From NCBI RefSeq assembly GCF_040183065.1, contig NC_091133.1:133462806-133526805 (forward strand): a stretch of DNA of 64,000 nt, in the 5' to 3' direction. Shown piece after piece: positions 12,621-22,415 of the stretch. Every line of letters begins with the position of its first letter. Positions within the stretch are counted from its first letter, which is position 1. The stretch is from Periplaneta americana (lineage: Eukaryota; Arthropoda; Insecta; Blattodea; Blattidae). Position numbers and translations under genes: made by a program. Under the pieces are notes generated by a model. The model worked only from the letters and a program-made list of their open reading frames with translations, had not been told where the DNA came from and searched no databases.

Positions 12621-12650
12621 AGGGAGTAGCTCAATTGGTAGAGCGTTCGC
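12621..12650 (+). other. tRNA 5'-half-like sequence (A box)
   Basis: AGGGAGTAGCTCAATTGGTAGAGCG matches the acceptor/D-arm layout of a eukaryotic tRNA, including a full A box, but the anticodon and T arms are absent. It runs straight into the CATCACATTCAG repeat used elsewhere in the arm. It is a truncated tRNA or SINE head, mirrored at 22951-22980. Confidence 0.5.
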
Positions 12651-12884
12651 AGTGCATCACATTCAGTTTTTTTAATCATTTAACTAGATTGTGGGCTTAT
12701 TTTCATTTAATTGTTGTAATTACATGACGTTCCTGCGCTCATAATTTTCCCATACTATTCGTTTCCCATATCGCTGTAAAAACAACTCATTACGAAAATG
12801 ACTCCATCTATTCAATGTGGCCTTGCACAACAAACAGGGAATATTATCCATTTAACACTATTGTTATATGATATAATTAGTACA

Positions 12885-13185
12885 ATAATTAATGCAAGGT
12901 TTCATTAAATGGATCATTGAATAAATATACGCACTTAAAGAGGAAGTGCTAGTTTCCTCCCGCGAAGGAGATGAATTGTGTAACGTCATCACATCGATTG
13001 TTAAAAGTACAATACAATAATTAATGCAAGGTTTCATTAAATGTAAAATACTATCACTATTAATGATTAATTAATACAATTTGTTAAAACTACAATACAA
13101 TAATTAATGCAAGGTTTCATTAAATGGAAAATACTATCAGCATTAATGATTAATTAATACAATAAAACTAATGCCAGGTTTCATT
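12885..13185. repeat. Tandem duplications around AATTAATGCAAGGTTTCATTAA
   Basis: The motif TAATTAATGCAAGGTTTCATT occurs at about 12888, 13018 and 13103, with a shortened form at 13167. The two central units form a roughly 90-bp tandem pair, each including ACTATCA and ATTAATGATTAATTAATAC. Mirrored at about 22416-22716. Confidence 0.7.
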
Positions 13186-13658
13186 AAGGATCTACCTGCC
13201 GCGAGTCAACAACCTACAGTGCATGCAAGTAAACTTATTGTATCGGGTCCAAAGTCTCGAAGCCTGCTTATAAGTGAATCTAACATTGCAACATACGATT
13301 AGCTGTGTGTCTTTTAATGTTGCAATACTCTATCAGTCATCTCACGTTACAATAAGCTCAGTTATAGTATGTGAAAACTACATCACAATAATTCTCGTTA
13401 TATTTAATATGGTATTTGAGTTAAATATAAAAAAGAAGCTGATCAAATTCTCCCTGTTGGCTTAAAATATAAGTCTTTAAATGGAAATTATTGAATTATA
13501 AATAGATTATGATACACAACCGAGAGAGTTTGAGATTCGCTTCCGGGAGATCATGGGTTCAAAGTTTGTGGCCAACCAATCTGACTGAACTTTTTCATGG
13601 TTTCCTTAGATGTATATTACTATTGAGCTCACTGGAGCGGAGTTATTTTACAAAGGAC

Positions 13659-13920
13659 TAATTTTATCTATATGAGTCGGGTACAAGTGAAGATTGAATT
13701 TACAGTACGTAAGGTACTCTTTTACAGAGTGGAATTATTTCAACCTGAGTTACTAGTACGAAGGACGAAACTGGTAATTGGAATTAGATGCAATAGTCTG
13801 TAGTGCGATAATATGCACAAAAGAACTGAAGACTGTATCGAAATGAAAGGTCACAATTTCCAAAAATTTGTTTAAATACCGGTAACCATATAATGATTAT
13901 TTTTCAATTTAACTTCATAT
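13659..13920. repeat. 260-bp shared module, copy in left arm
   Basis: About 260 bp from AATTTTATC to TTTTTCAATTTAACTTCAT also occur in the right arm (21681-21942) and in two copies of an unrelated TA-flanked element (26996-27256 and 35336-35590). Shared landmarks are AGTGAAGATTGAATTTACAG, CTAGTACGAAGGACGAAACT, TGGAATTAG.T.CAATAGTCT and AACTGAAG.CTGTA. No reading frame is conserved. It may be an element nested in both hosts or a module exchanged between them. Confidence 0.8.
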
Positions 13921-14474
13921 CTGTCTATCGGGATGTTTGTTACCTTTTACACACAATAATGGTCGAACCGATAATATTAACATTGGAATATTATTTCGTT
14001 TTTTGCACTGTCTTTGTTGATTACTCCGAGTACACATATAACAGATTAATGACTGCTGATTAGATGTAATGAACTTACATTAGCCTACTGCATAATCATG
14101 TTGAAGCTCACATCCCAGCCACTCGACTGTGAAAGAGACACGTGTGAGAGTACCACATAACCCATGACCTTCCTTTAGATTTCTCAGTATGGTATTGAGT
14201 TCTCAAGGTCCATGTGTGCGTTGACTTTTACTTTCACCGCGCTAACCATGATTGAGAAATGGATAGAGAAAGTAAAATAACGAACTGTTGCATTAGCGAC
14301 AATTTTGAATGCTATCGTTAAATATAAAAAAGAAGTGGATCCAATGCAACAAGTTGTCTATAGCAAAGAATAGTTGGTTTGATGAGGATGATGTATTGAA
14401 ATAAAAACAAGTTTATGCACAAGTACTGTAAGTTTATTATGAGTAAATAAAAAGTATATAAAATATACTATTAT

Positions 14475-14831
14475 TATTTAAAGATCTCTTGCACACGTCT
14501 TCTTTTACATGGGGGTTCATAAAATCCATGTGGCACTCTATTAACACCATATTGTAATACAACACAATCACATATCCAACTACCACAATTTAAATCTGAT
14601 TATTGTTTCATGAAAATAAAGTCCCCACCTCTGTTTGGGGATTTTTTTGTTAAGACTAAAGTACTTTAAGTAATTACAGTCACATTTCCAGCTATCACAA
14701 CCACAATTTATCACAGTTCTGGAATTTGACGTTTCTTCTTTCTCATCCTCCTCCACATTCCAAGTACGTATAATCATATTACCCTTTCCTACATTCCAGG
14801 TATCTGATACAACATTCGCTTTTCCTTTCAA
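14475..14831 (-). pseudogene. Cys-rich reading frame, left-arm copy (frameshifted)
   Basis: Mirror of 20770-21126. The minus-strand frame begins at an alternative TTG (no ATG) and runs through NCGCDSWKCDCNYLKYF. An extra A in the A-run near 14647 then shifts it into a different tail that ends at about 14580. The right arm lacks this extra A. See the right-arm entry for the full description. Function unknown. Confidence 0.4.
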
Positions 14832-14933
14832 TGCTTCTGGTTGACACCGACTGTATCTAACGCTACTGAAAACACTGTGGTAGCTCCTTTATTTATTGCT
14901 CAGGTGTTTCCTTAGATGCATACGATAATATAT

Positions 14934-15425
14934 ATGTACCTAATTTCATTTTAATTTATTTTATTTACATAAAAATGATGCAGAACCGAGAAAGTATGAG
15001 ACCCGCATCGAGGAGGTCACGGGTTCAAATTCTGTGACCGAGTATAAAGACAACTGCCCTTCCGCTCCACTCCTAAGATGTTAATTCCAACATTATCGAA
15101 TACAACCATCATCTACACCTCATTACCTATGTTAAAATAAAACATTTCTGACACCGATTGTATCTAACGCTACTGAATATGTACCTAATTTCATTTTAAT
15201 TTATTTTATTTACATAAACAATGATGCAGAACCGAGAGAGTATGAGACTCACATTGAGGAGGTCACGGGTTCAAATTCTGTGGTCGACTATAAAGACAAC
15301 TGCCCTTCCGCTCCACTCCTAAGATGTTAATTCCAACATTATCGAATACAAACATCATCTACACCTTATTACCTATGTTAAAATAAAACATGTTTGACAC
15401 CGATTGTATCTAACGCTATTGAAAA
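14934..15425. repeat. 246-bp tandem duplication in left arm
   Basis: Two successive units carry TACCTAATTTCATTTTAATT, a GATGCAGAACCGAGA(A/G)AGTATGAGAC...GGGTTCAAATTC SINE fragment, GACAACTGCCCTTCCGCTCC and GACACCGATTGTATCTAACG. GACAACTGCCC starts at 15049 and at 15295. Mirrored at 20176-20667. Confidence 0.8.
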
Positions 15426-15445
15426 CACTGTGGTAGCTCCTTTAT

Positions 15446-15990
15446 TTATTGCTCTGGTGTTTCCTTAGATTCATATGAGTAATTTAGCATTGAGCTCACT
15501 ATTTTAAAAAGTGTCACGAAATAACGTTCCTGCGCTTATAATTTACCCAAACTATTCGTTTCCCATGTTCCTTAAAATAATATATATGTACCTAATTTCA
15601 TTTTAATTCATTTTATTTACATAAAAAATGATGGTTATTGCTCTGGTGTTTCCTTAGATGCATAAGAGTAATTCAGCATTGAGCTCACTATTTTAAAAAG
15701 TGTCACGAAATAACGTTCCTGCGCTGATAATTTACCCACACTATTCGTTTCCCATGTTCCTTGAAATAATATATATGTACCTAATTTCATTTTAATTAAT
15801 TTTATTTACATAAAAAATTATGGTTATTGCTCTGGTGTTTCCTTAGATGCATATGAGTAATTTAGCATTGAGCTCACTATTTTAAAAAGTGTCACGAAAT
15901 AACGTTCCTGCGCTCATAATTTACCCACACTATTCGTTTCCCATGTTCCTTAAAATAATATATATGTACCTAATTTCATCTTAATTTATT
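15446..15990. repeat. 189-bp tandem repeat, nearly three units, left arm
   Basis: TTATTGCTCTGGTGTTTCCT starts at 15446, 15635 and 15824 (period 189). Each unit continues through GAGCTCACTATTTTAAAAAG, AACGTTCCTGCGCT and CTATTCGTTTCCCATGTTCC. Mirrored at 19611-20155. Confidence 0.85.
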
Positions 15991-16223
15991 TTATTTACAT
16001 AAACAATGATGCGCAACCGAGAGAGTATGAGACTCGCATTGAGGAGGTCACGGGTTCAAATTCTGTGGCCGAATATAAAGACGACTGCCAGATTGGAATT
16101 TACATGTCATGATTCATCACCACCCCAATTACCAATACGATAAACATTAATCAAAATCTATAATTAGTTATGGTTACGTCACCTTTCTCGGGGTTGGTTG
16201 CTATCCCAACATGAACATCTGGC

Positions 16224-16632
16224 ATGGTTGCACAACCGACCTCTGGAGCGGATGCTGTCCCAATGGTGGCGCCAACATCCAGTCAAGTATGTTCTGGATC
16301 TGTGTTTGCGTTATCGGATAGAGCTTTCAAAAATCGTTTGAAGACTTATATTGCTCTAAATCTAACAAATCATGAGAGTGAATTAAAAGATATTTGAGAC
16401 TGCATCACTGATGAAATCCGAGACATTTTAAAGAGACATTTAAGTGAGTACTCTGCTTTAAAATTTAACATATTTGTTGAGCAAAATATAAAAAAAACGT
16501 AATGCTATTTCAATAAATGTTTTTGCACTTGACGAGAATGATTATGTATTTCCTCTCAGGATGTGCGAAATGGAATTACCAAATCACAGGGCTTTGTTAT
16601 ACATTAGTAATGATAGAGAGTTTTGGATTTGA
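16224..16632 (+). pseudogene. Polinton-type DNA polymerase B, N-terminal relic (left arm)
   Basis: From ATG 16224 the frame reads through SDRAFKNRLKTYIALN to TGA at 16395, resumes in the same frame as IRDILKRHLSEYSALKFNIF, and stops at 16500. A +1-frame piece (ISINVFALDENDYVFPLRM, then HRALLYISNDREFWI) ends at 16630. The order AFK.R(L/I).TY, then a helix with ALK(F/V)N, then (Y/F)PLR followed by H..LLYI is that of the region ahead of the exonuclease domain in Polinton protein-primed PolB. The exonuclease and polymerase motifs are absent. The same stops occur in the other arm. The family call is by eye and needs a profile search. Confidence 0.55.
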
Positions 16633-16874
16633 AATACACAAGTTCATTATATGTTTGTATGACGAATGGTATAAAACCTGAGGATATGGAAGCATGATTG
16701 AGAGTCATGAATGTCACAATTGTGTGAATGTTAATGATTAAACTGAACCTAGTCATTGTGGATTGAGGATGGGGATGTGCTTGTTAAAAGAAAATAGTAA
16801 CAAAATAACATTATATGTATATATTGATTCATAAAAAAAAATAACATGCAGTGAGTATTCAAATACTTTTTCAG

Positions 16875-17063
16875 TTAGTGAATTCCAAGACAATCCATTT
16901 CTTCCAAATTATACACATAACTGGTGATAAATTGTTCCAAGAATTCTTTCTTTTCCACACCCTTTGTATAAATACACTGAATCAGCATCATTGTAATTAA
17001 CATAACCAATACGATTAGTTTCACGGCGTCCAGTGACGGGGTGGTTTCAGCATAAAACAGCAT
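16875..17063 (-). CDS. Small single-pass membrane protein ORF, left-arm copy
   Basis: 62 codons from the ATG at 17063. Mirror of 18537-18725 with a few amino-acid changes (ETTPSL versus ETIPSL, and LITMML versus LIAMML). See the right-arm entry. Confidence 0.35.
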   Translation of the reverse strand: MLFYAETTPSLDAVKLIVLVMLITMMLIQCIYTKGVEKKEFLEQFITSYVYNLEEMDCLGIH

Positions 17064-17145
17064 CCTTGCTGTAAATTCCCGTGGAGACGGCAAGTTCTTT
17101 TAAAATACAGTGTTGTTTATTCAAGCTTCTTGGAAACCTTGTACG

Positions 17146-17479
17146 TCAGTTATCATAATGGACATCCTGAAACAAAATAAAAGCGGCGTAGCATGATACC
17201 TATTGTAAATTGTATAATGTCACAGAAAAGAAAAACGCAAACACATATACTTACATTTTTAAACATATGATATGAATAAAAGCACTTTATACATAACCCA
17301 ATAAGACACTTTGAACATTGTGTTCGAACAATGCTCTTACACCCTTTTTGAGCACATCTCTTCCTCCCTTTCAATGGGATATATTGAACCCAATGATTTA
17401 TACAATCATATCGAGATACTCCATCATATGTAATCGGGGAAGAAGTTAGTTGCACACCCAGTTTCTCTGTCCCCATCAT
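17146..17479 (-). pseudogene. piggyBac-like Cys-rich C-terminal exons, left-arm copy
   Basis: Mirror of 18121-18454 with the same intron borders. It encodes the same CAQKGC, CSKC, C..CF...H cluster. Continuous frame also extends upstream to about 17524 into the core minisatellite edge, which is not part of the gene. See the right-arm entry. Confidence 0.5.
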
Positions 17480-17515
17480 TGCAAATGATGCGAAAATGGA
17501 ATTCTTGTTACATAT

Positions 17516-18085
17516 ATACAACAACTTGTCGAAAATGTGACCTATATTTTACAATATGTTGAAAATGTGACATGTATGCAACAACTTGTTGAAAATGTGA
17601 CCTATATGTAACAATATGTTGAAAAATGTGACATGTATGCAACACCTTGTCGAAAATGTGACCTATATGTAACAATATGTTGAAAATGTGACATGTATGC
17701 AACAACTTGTCGAAAATGTGACCTATATGTAACAATATGTTGAAAATGTGACCTATATGTAACAATTTGTCGAAAATGTGACCTATATGTAACAATATGT
17801 TGAAAATGTGACATGTATGCAACAACTTGTCGAAAATGTGACCTATATGTAACAATATGTTGAAAATGTGACATGTATGCAACAACTTGTCCAAAATGTG
17901 ACGTACATGTAACAATATGTTGAAAATGTAACATGTATGGAACAACTTGTAGAAAATGTGACCTATACGTAACAAAATGATGAAAATGTGACCTATATGT
18001 AACAACTTGTCGAAAATGTGACCTATATGTAACAATATGTTGAAAATGTGACATGTTTGCAAAAACTTGTCGAAAATGTGACCTA
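17516..18085. repeat. Core minisatellite of the palindrome, 30/60-bp units
   Basis: About 19 half-units of 30 bp alternate as (A) CAACTTGTCGAAAATGTGAC plus CTATATGTAA and (B) CAATATGTTGAAAATGTGAC plus ATGTATGCAA, giving a 60-bp dimer. All units point the same way, so the core is asymmetric even though the arms mirror one another. The 60-bp period keeps all minus-strand frames largely open (HIGHIFDKLL / HTCHIFNILL pattern); this is periodicity, not a protein. It occupies the place where upstream exons of the piggyBac-like gene would be. Confidence 0.9.
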
Positions 18086-18120
18086 TATGTAACAAGAATT
18101 CCATTTTCGCATCATTTGCA

Positions 18121-18454
18121 ATGATGGGGACAGAGAAACTGGGTGTGCAACTAACTTCTTCCCCGATTACATATGATGGAGTATCTCGATATGATTGTAT
18201 AAATCATTGGGTTCAATATATCCCATTGAAAGGGAGGAAGAGATGTGCTCAAAAAGGGTGTAAGAGCATTGTTCGAACACAATGTTCAAAGTGTCTTATT
18301 GGGTTATGTATAAAGTGCTTTTATTCATATCATATGTTTAAAAATGTAAGTATATGTGTTTGCGTTTTTCTTTTCTGTGACATTATACAATTTACAATAG
18401 GTATCATGCTACGCCGCTTTTATTTTGTTTCAGGATGTCCATTATGATAACTGA
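18121..18454 (+). pseudogene. piggyBac-like transposase, Cys-rich C-terminal exons
   Basis: From ATG 18121 the exon encodes 75 residues: SRYDCINHW, then RKRCAQKGCKSIVRTQCSKC, then LIGLCIKCFYSYH. The spacing C-x4-C, C-x2-C, C-x2-C-F-x3-H follows the zinc-binding tail of piggyBac-family (DDE_Tnp_1_7) transposases. The exon stops at a textbook donor (AAT|GTAAGT, 18346). An 88-bp intron ends TTTTGTTTCAG at 18433, and a phase-0 exon adds six residues and TGA at 18452. AATAAA follows at 18479. The catalytic core is missing, replaced upstream by minisatellite. Both arms are intact here, which suggests recent origin or gene conversion. Another Cys-rich transposase family is possible. Confidence 0.55.
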
Positions 18455-18536
18455 CGTACAAGGTTTCCAAGAAGCTTGAATAAACAACACTGTATTTTAA
18501 AAGAACTTGCCGTCTCCACGGGAATTTACAGCAAGG

Positions 18537-18725
18537 ATGCTGTTTTATGCTGAAACCATCCCGTCACTGGACGCCGTGAAACTAATCGTATTGGTTATGT
18601 TAATTGCAATGATGCTGATTCAGTGTATTTATACAAAGGGTGTGGAAAAGAAAGAATTCTTGGAACAATTTATCACCAGTTATGTGTATAATTTGGAAGA
18701 AATGGATTGTCTTGGAATTCACTAA
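18537..18725 (+). CDS. Small single-pass membrane protein ORF, right-arm copy
   Basis: An open frame of 62 codons from ATG 18537, just after the AATAAA of the piggyBac-like exons and on the same strand. It has one strongly hydrophobic segment (KLIVLVMLIAMMLIQCIY, about residues 15-32), then a charged C-terminus (KGVEKKEFLEQF... to LEEMDCLGIH). An ACAG just upstream could be a splice acceptor, so this might be a terminal exon. Both arms keep the frame open with only substitutions. I do not recognise the family, and it may be fortuitous. Confidence 0.35.
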   Translation: MLFYAETIPSLDAVKLIVLVMLIAMMLIQCIYTKGVEKKEFLEQFITSYVYNLEEMDCLGIH

Positions 18726-18968
18726 CTGAAAAAGTATTTGAATACTCACTACATGTTATTTTTTTTTTATGAATCAATATATACATATAATGTTATTTTG
18801 TTACTATTTTCTTTTAACAAGCACATCCCCATCCTCAATCCACAATGACTAGGTTCAGTTTAATCATTAACATTCACACAATTGTGACATTCATGACTCT
18901 CAATCATGCTTCCATATCCTCAGGTTTTATACCATTCGTCATACAAACATATAATGAACTTGTGTATT

Positions 18969-19377
18969 TCAAATCCAAAACTCTCTATCATTACTAATGT
19001 ATAACAAAGCCCTGTGATTTGGTAATTCCATTTCGCACATCCTGAGAGGAAATACATAATCATTCTCGTCAAGTGCAAAAACATTTATTGAAATAGCATT
19101 ACGTTTTTTTTATATTTTGCTCAACAAATATGTTAAATTTTAAAGCAGAGTACTCACTTAAATGTCTCTTTAAAATGTCTCGGATTTCATCAGTGATGCA
19201 GTCTCAAATATCTTTTAATTCACTCTCATGATTTGTTAGATTTAGAGCAATATAAGTCTTCAAACGATTTTTGAAAGCTCTATCCGATAACGCAAACACA
19301 GATCCAGAACATACTTGACTGGATGTTGGCGCCACCATTGGGACAGCATCCGCTCCAGAGGTCGGTTGTGCAACCAT
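18969..19377 (-). pseudogene. Polinton-type DNA polymerase B, N-terminal relic (right arm)
   Basis: Mirror of 16224-16632 with the same reading frame, the same internal TGA (GATATTTGAGAC on the minus strand) and the same later frame change. Since both arms share each disabling change, decay came before the arm duplication or was spread by conversion. Confidence 0.55.
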
Positions 19378-19610
19378 GCCAGATGTTCATGTTGGGATAG
19401 CAACCAACCCCGAGAAAGGTGACGTAACCATAACTAATTATAGATTTTGATTAATGTTTATCGTATTGGTAATTGGGGTGGTGATGAATCATGACATGTA
19501 AATTCCAATCTGGCAGTCGTCTTTATATTCGGCCACAGAATTTGAACCCGTGACCTCCTCAATGCGAGTCTCATACTCTCTCGGTTGCGCATCATTGTTT
19601 ATGTAAATAA

Positions 19611-20667
19611 AATAAATTAAGATGAAATTAGGTACATATATATTATTTTAAGGAACATGGGAAACGAATAGTGTGGGTAAATTATGAGCGCAGGAACGTT
19701 ATTTCGTGACACTTTTTAAAATAGTGAGCTCAATGCTAAATTACTCATATGCATCTAAGGAAACACCAGAGCAATAACCATAATTTTTTATGTAAATAAA
19801 ATTAATTAAAATGAAATTAGGTACATATATATTATTTCAAGGAACATGGGAAACGAATAGTGTGGGTAAATTATCAGCGCAGGAACGTTATTTCGTGACA
19901 CTTTTTAAAATAGTGAGCTCAATGCTGAATTACTCTTATGCATCTAAGGAAACACCAGAGCAATAACCATCATTTTTTATGTAAATAAAATGAATTAAAA
20001 TGAAATTAGGTACATATATATTATTTTAAGGAACATGGGAAACGAATAGTTTGGGTAAATTATAAGCGCAGGAACGTTATTTCGTGACACTTTTTAAAAT
20101 AGTGAGCTCAATGCTAAATTACTCATATGAATCTAAGGAAACACCAGAGCAATAAATAAAGGAGCTACCACAGTGTTTTCAATAGCGTTAGATACAATCG
20201 GTGTCAAACATGTTTTATTTTAACATAGGTAATAAGGTGTAGATGATGTTTGTATTCGATAATGTTGGAATTAACATCTTAGGAGTGGAGCGGAAGGGCA
20301 GTTGTCTTTATAGTCGACCACAGAATTTGAACCCGTGACCTCCTCAATGTGAGTCTCATACTCTCTCGGTTCTGCATCATTGTTTATGTAAATAAAATAA
20401 ATTAAAATGAAATTAGGTACATATTCAGTAGCGTTAGATACAATCGGTGTCAGAAATGTTTTATTTTAACATAGGTAATGAGGTGTAGATGATGGTTGTA
20501 TTCGATAATGTTGGAATTAACATCTTAGGAGTGGAGCGGAAGGGCAGTTGTCTTTATACTCGGTCACAGAATTTGAACCCGTGACCTCCTCGATGCGGGT
20601 CTCATACTCTCTCGGTTCTGCATCATTTTTATGTAAATAAAATAAATTAAAATGAAATTAGGTACAT
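19611..20667. repeat. Mirror of the 189-bp and 246-bp tandem repeats (right arm)
   Basis: The same repeat blocks as 14934-15990, in reverse orientation and order. Confidence 0.8.
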
Positions 20668-20769
20668 ATATATTATCGTATGCATCTAAGGAAACACCTG
20701 AGCAATAAATAAAGGAGCTACCACAGTGTTTTCAGTAGCGTTAGATACAGTCGGTGTCAACCAGAAGCA

Positions 20770-21126
20770 TTGAAAGGAAAAGCGAATGTTGTATCAGATA
20801 CCTGGAATGTAGGAAAGGGTAATATGATTATACGTACTTGGAATGTGGAGGAGGATGAGAAAGAAGAAACGTCAAATTTCAGAACTGTGATAAATTGTGG
20901 TTGTGATAGCTGGAAATGTGACTGTAATTACTTAAAGTACTTTAGTCTTAACAAAAAATCCCCAAACAGAGGTGGGGACTTTATTTTCATGAAACAATAA
21001 TCAGATTTAAATTGTGGTAGTTGGATATGTGATTGTGTTGTATTACAATATGGTGTTAATAGAGTGCCACATGGATTTTATGAACCCCCATGTAAAAGAA
21101 GACGTGTGCAAGAGATCTTTAAATAA
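20770..21126 (+). pseudogene. Cys-rich reading frame with twin motif, right-arm copy
   Basis: A continuous frame of 119 codons has one in-frame TAA (20998-21000). The first part is acidic in the middle (NVEEDEKEETSN) and contains NCGCDSWKCDCNYLKY. After the TAA a second similar motif appears (NCGSWICDCVVLQY), then PPCKRRRVQEIFK, a basic cluster like a nuclear localisation signal, and a TAA at 21124. AATAAA follows at 21162. No ATG starts the frame; it opens after a TAA upstream, near a TTTTCAG acceptor-like site, so it may be a 3' exon. Family not recognised. The left arm carries a frameshift at a different site. Confidence 0.4.
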
Positions 21127-21680
21127 TAATAGTATATTTTATATACTTTTTATTTACTCATAATAAACTTACAGTACTTGTGCATAAACTTGTTTTTATT
21201 TCAATACATCATCCTCATCAAACCAACTATTCTTTGCTATAGACAACTTGTTGCATTGGATCCACTTCTTTTTTATATTTAACGATAGCATTCAAAATTG
21301 TCGCTAATGCAACAGTTCGTTATTTTACTTTCTCTATCCATTTCTCAATCATGGTTAGCGCGGTGAAAGTAAAAGTCAACGCACACATGGACCTTGAGAA
21401 CTCAATACCATACTGAGAAATCTAAAGGAAGGTCATGGGTTATGTGGTACTCTCACACGTGTCTCTTTCACAGTCGAGTGGCTGGGATGTGAGCTTCAAC
21501 ATGATTATGCAGTAGGCTAATGTAAGTTCATTACATCTAATCAGCAGTCATTAATCTGTTATATGTGTACTCGGAGTAATCAACAAAGACAGTGCAAAAA
21601 ACGAAATAATATTCCAATGTTAATATTATCGGTTCGACCATTATTGTGTGTAAAAGGTAACAAACATCCCGATAGACAGA

Positions 21681-21942
21681 TATGAAGTTAAATTGAAAAA
21701 TAATCATTATATGGTTACCGGTATTTAAACAAATTTTTGGAAATTGTGACCTTTCATTTCGATACAGTCTTCAGTTCTTTTGTGCATATTATCGCACTAC
21801 AGACTATTGCATCTAATTCCAATTACCAGTTTCGTCCTTCGTACTAGTAACTCAGGTTGAAATAATTCCACTCTGTAAAAGAGTACCTTACGTACTGTAA
21901 ATTCAATCTTCACTTGTACCCGACTCATATAGATAAAATTAG
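21681..21942. repeat. 260-bp shared module, copy in right arm
   Basis: Reverse complement of 13659-13920; same module as in the two TA-flanked elements. Confidence 0.8.
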
Positions 21943-22415
21943 TCCTTTGTAAAATAACTCCGCTCCAGTGAGCTCAATAGTAATATACATCTAAGGAAAC
22001 CATGAAAAAGTTCAGTCAGATTGGTTGGCCACAAACTTTGAACCCATGATCTCCCGGAAGCGAATCTCAAACTCTCTCGGTTGTGTATCATAATCTATTT
22101 ATAATTCAATAATTTCCATTTAAAGACTTATATTTTAAGCCAACAGGGAGAATTTGATCAGCTTCTTTTTTATATTTAACTCAAATACCATATTAAATAT
22201 AACGAGAATTATTGTGATGTAGTTTTCACATACTATAACTGAGCTTATTGTAACGTGAGATGACTGATAGAGTATTGCAACATTAAAAGACACACAGCTA
22301 ATCGTATGTTGCAATGTTAGATTCACTTATAAGCAGGCTTCGAGACTTTGGACCCGATACAATAAGTTTACTTGCATGCACTGTAGGTTGTTGACTCGCG
22401 GCAGGTAGATCCTTA

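Larger units (their letters stand above)
10764..17515 (+). repeat. Left arm of the giant inverted repeat
   Basis: About 6.75 kb, reverse complement of 18086-24837 at near identity. The outer edge is sharp: AGTAGT[A/C]TACAAAGTGG pairs across the two ends, and pairing is lost one base further out. The inner edge lies in TATATGTAACAAGAATTCC, where the core minisatellite begins. Confidence 0.95.

Noticed and set aside
13274..13465. Hydrophobic 63-codon frame conserved in both arms
   Set aside because: Conservation between arms is uninformative because non-coding DNA is equally conserved; no motif or initiation context.
17508..18104. 198-codon frame in the palindrome core as a protein
   Set aside because: A product of the 30/60-bp minisatellite; overlapping frames are open too.
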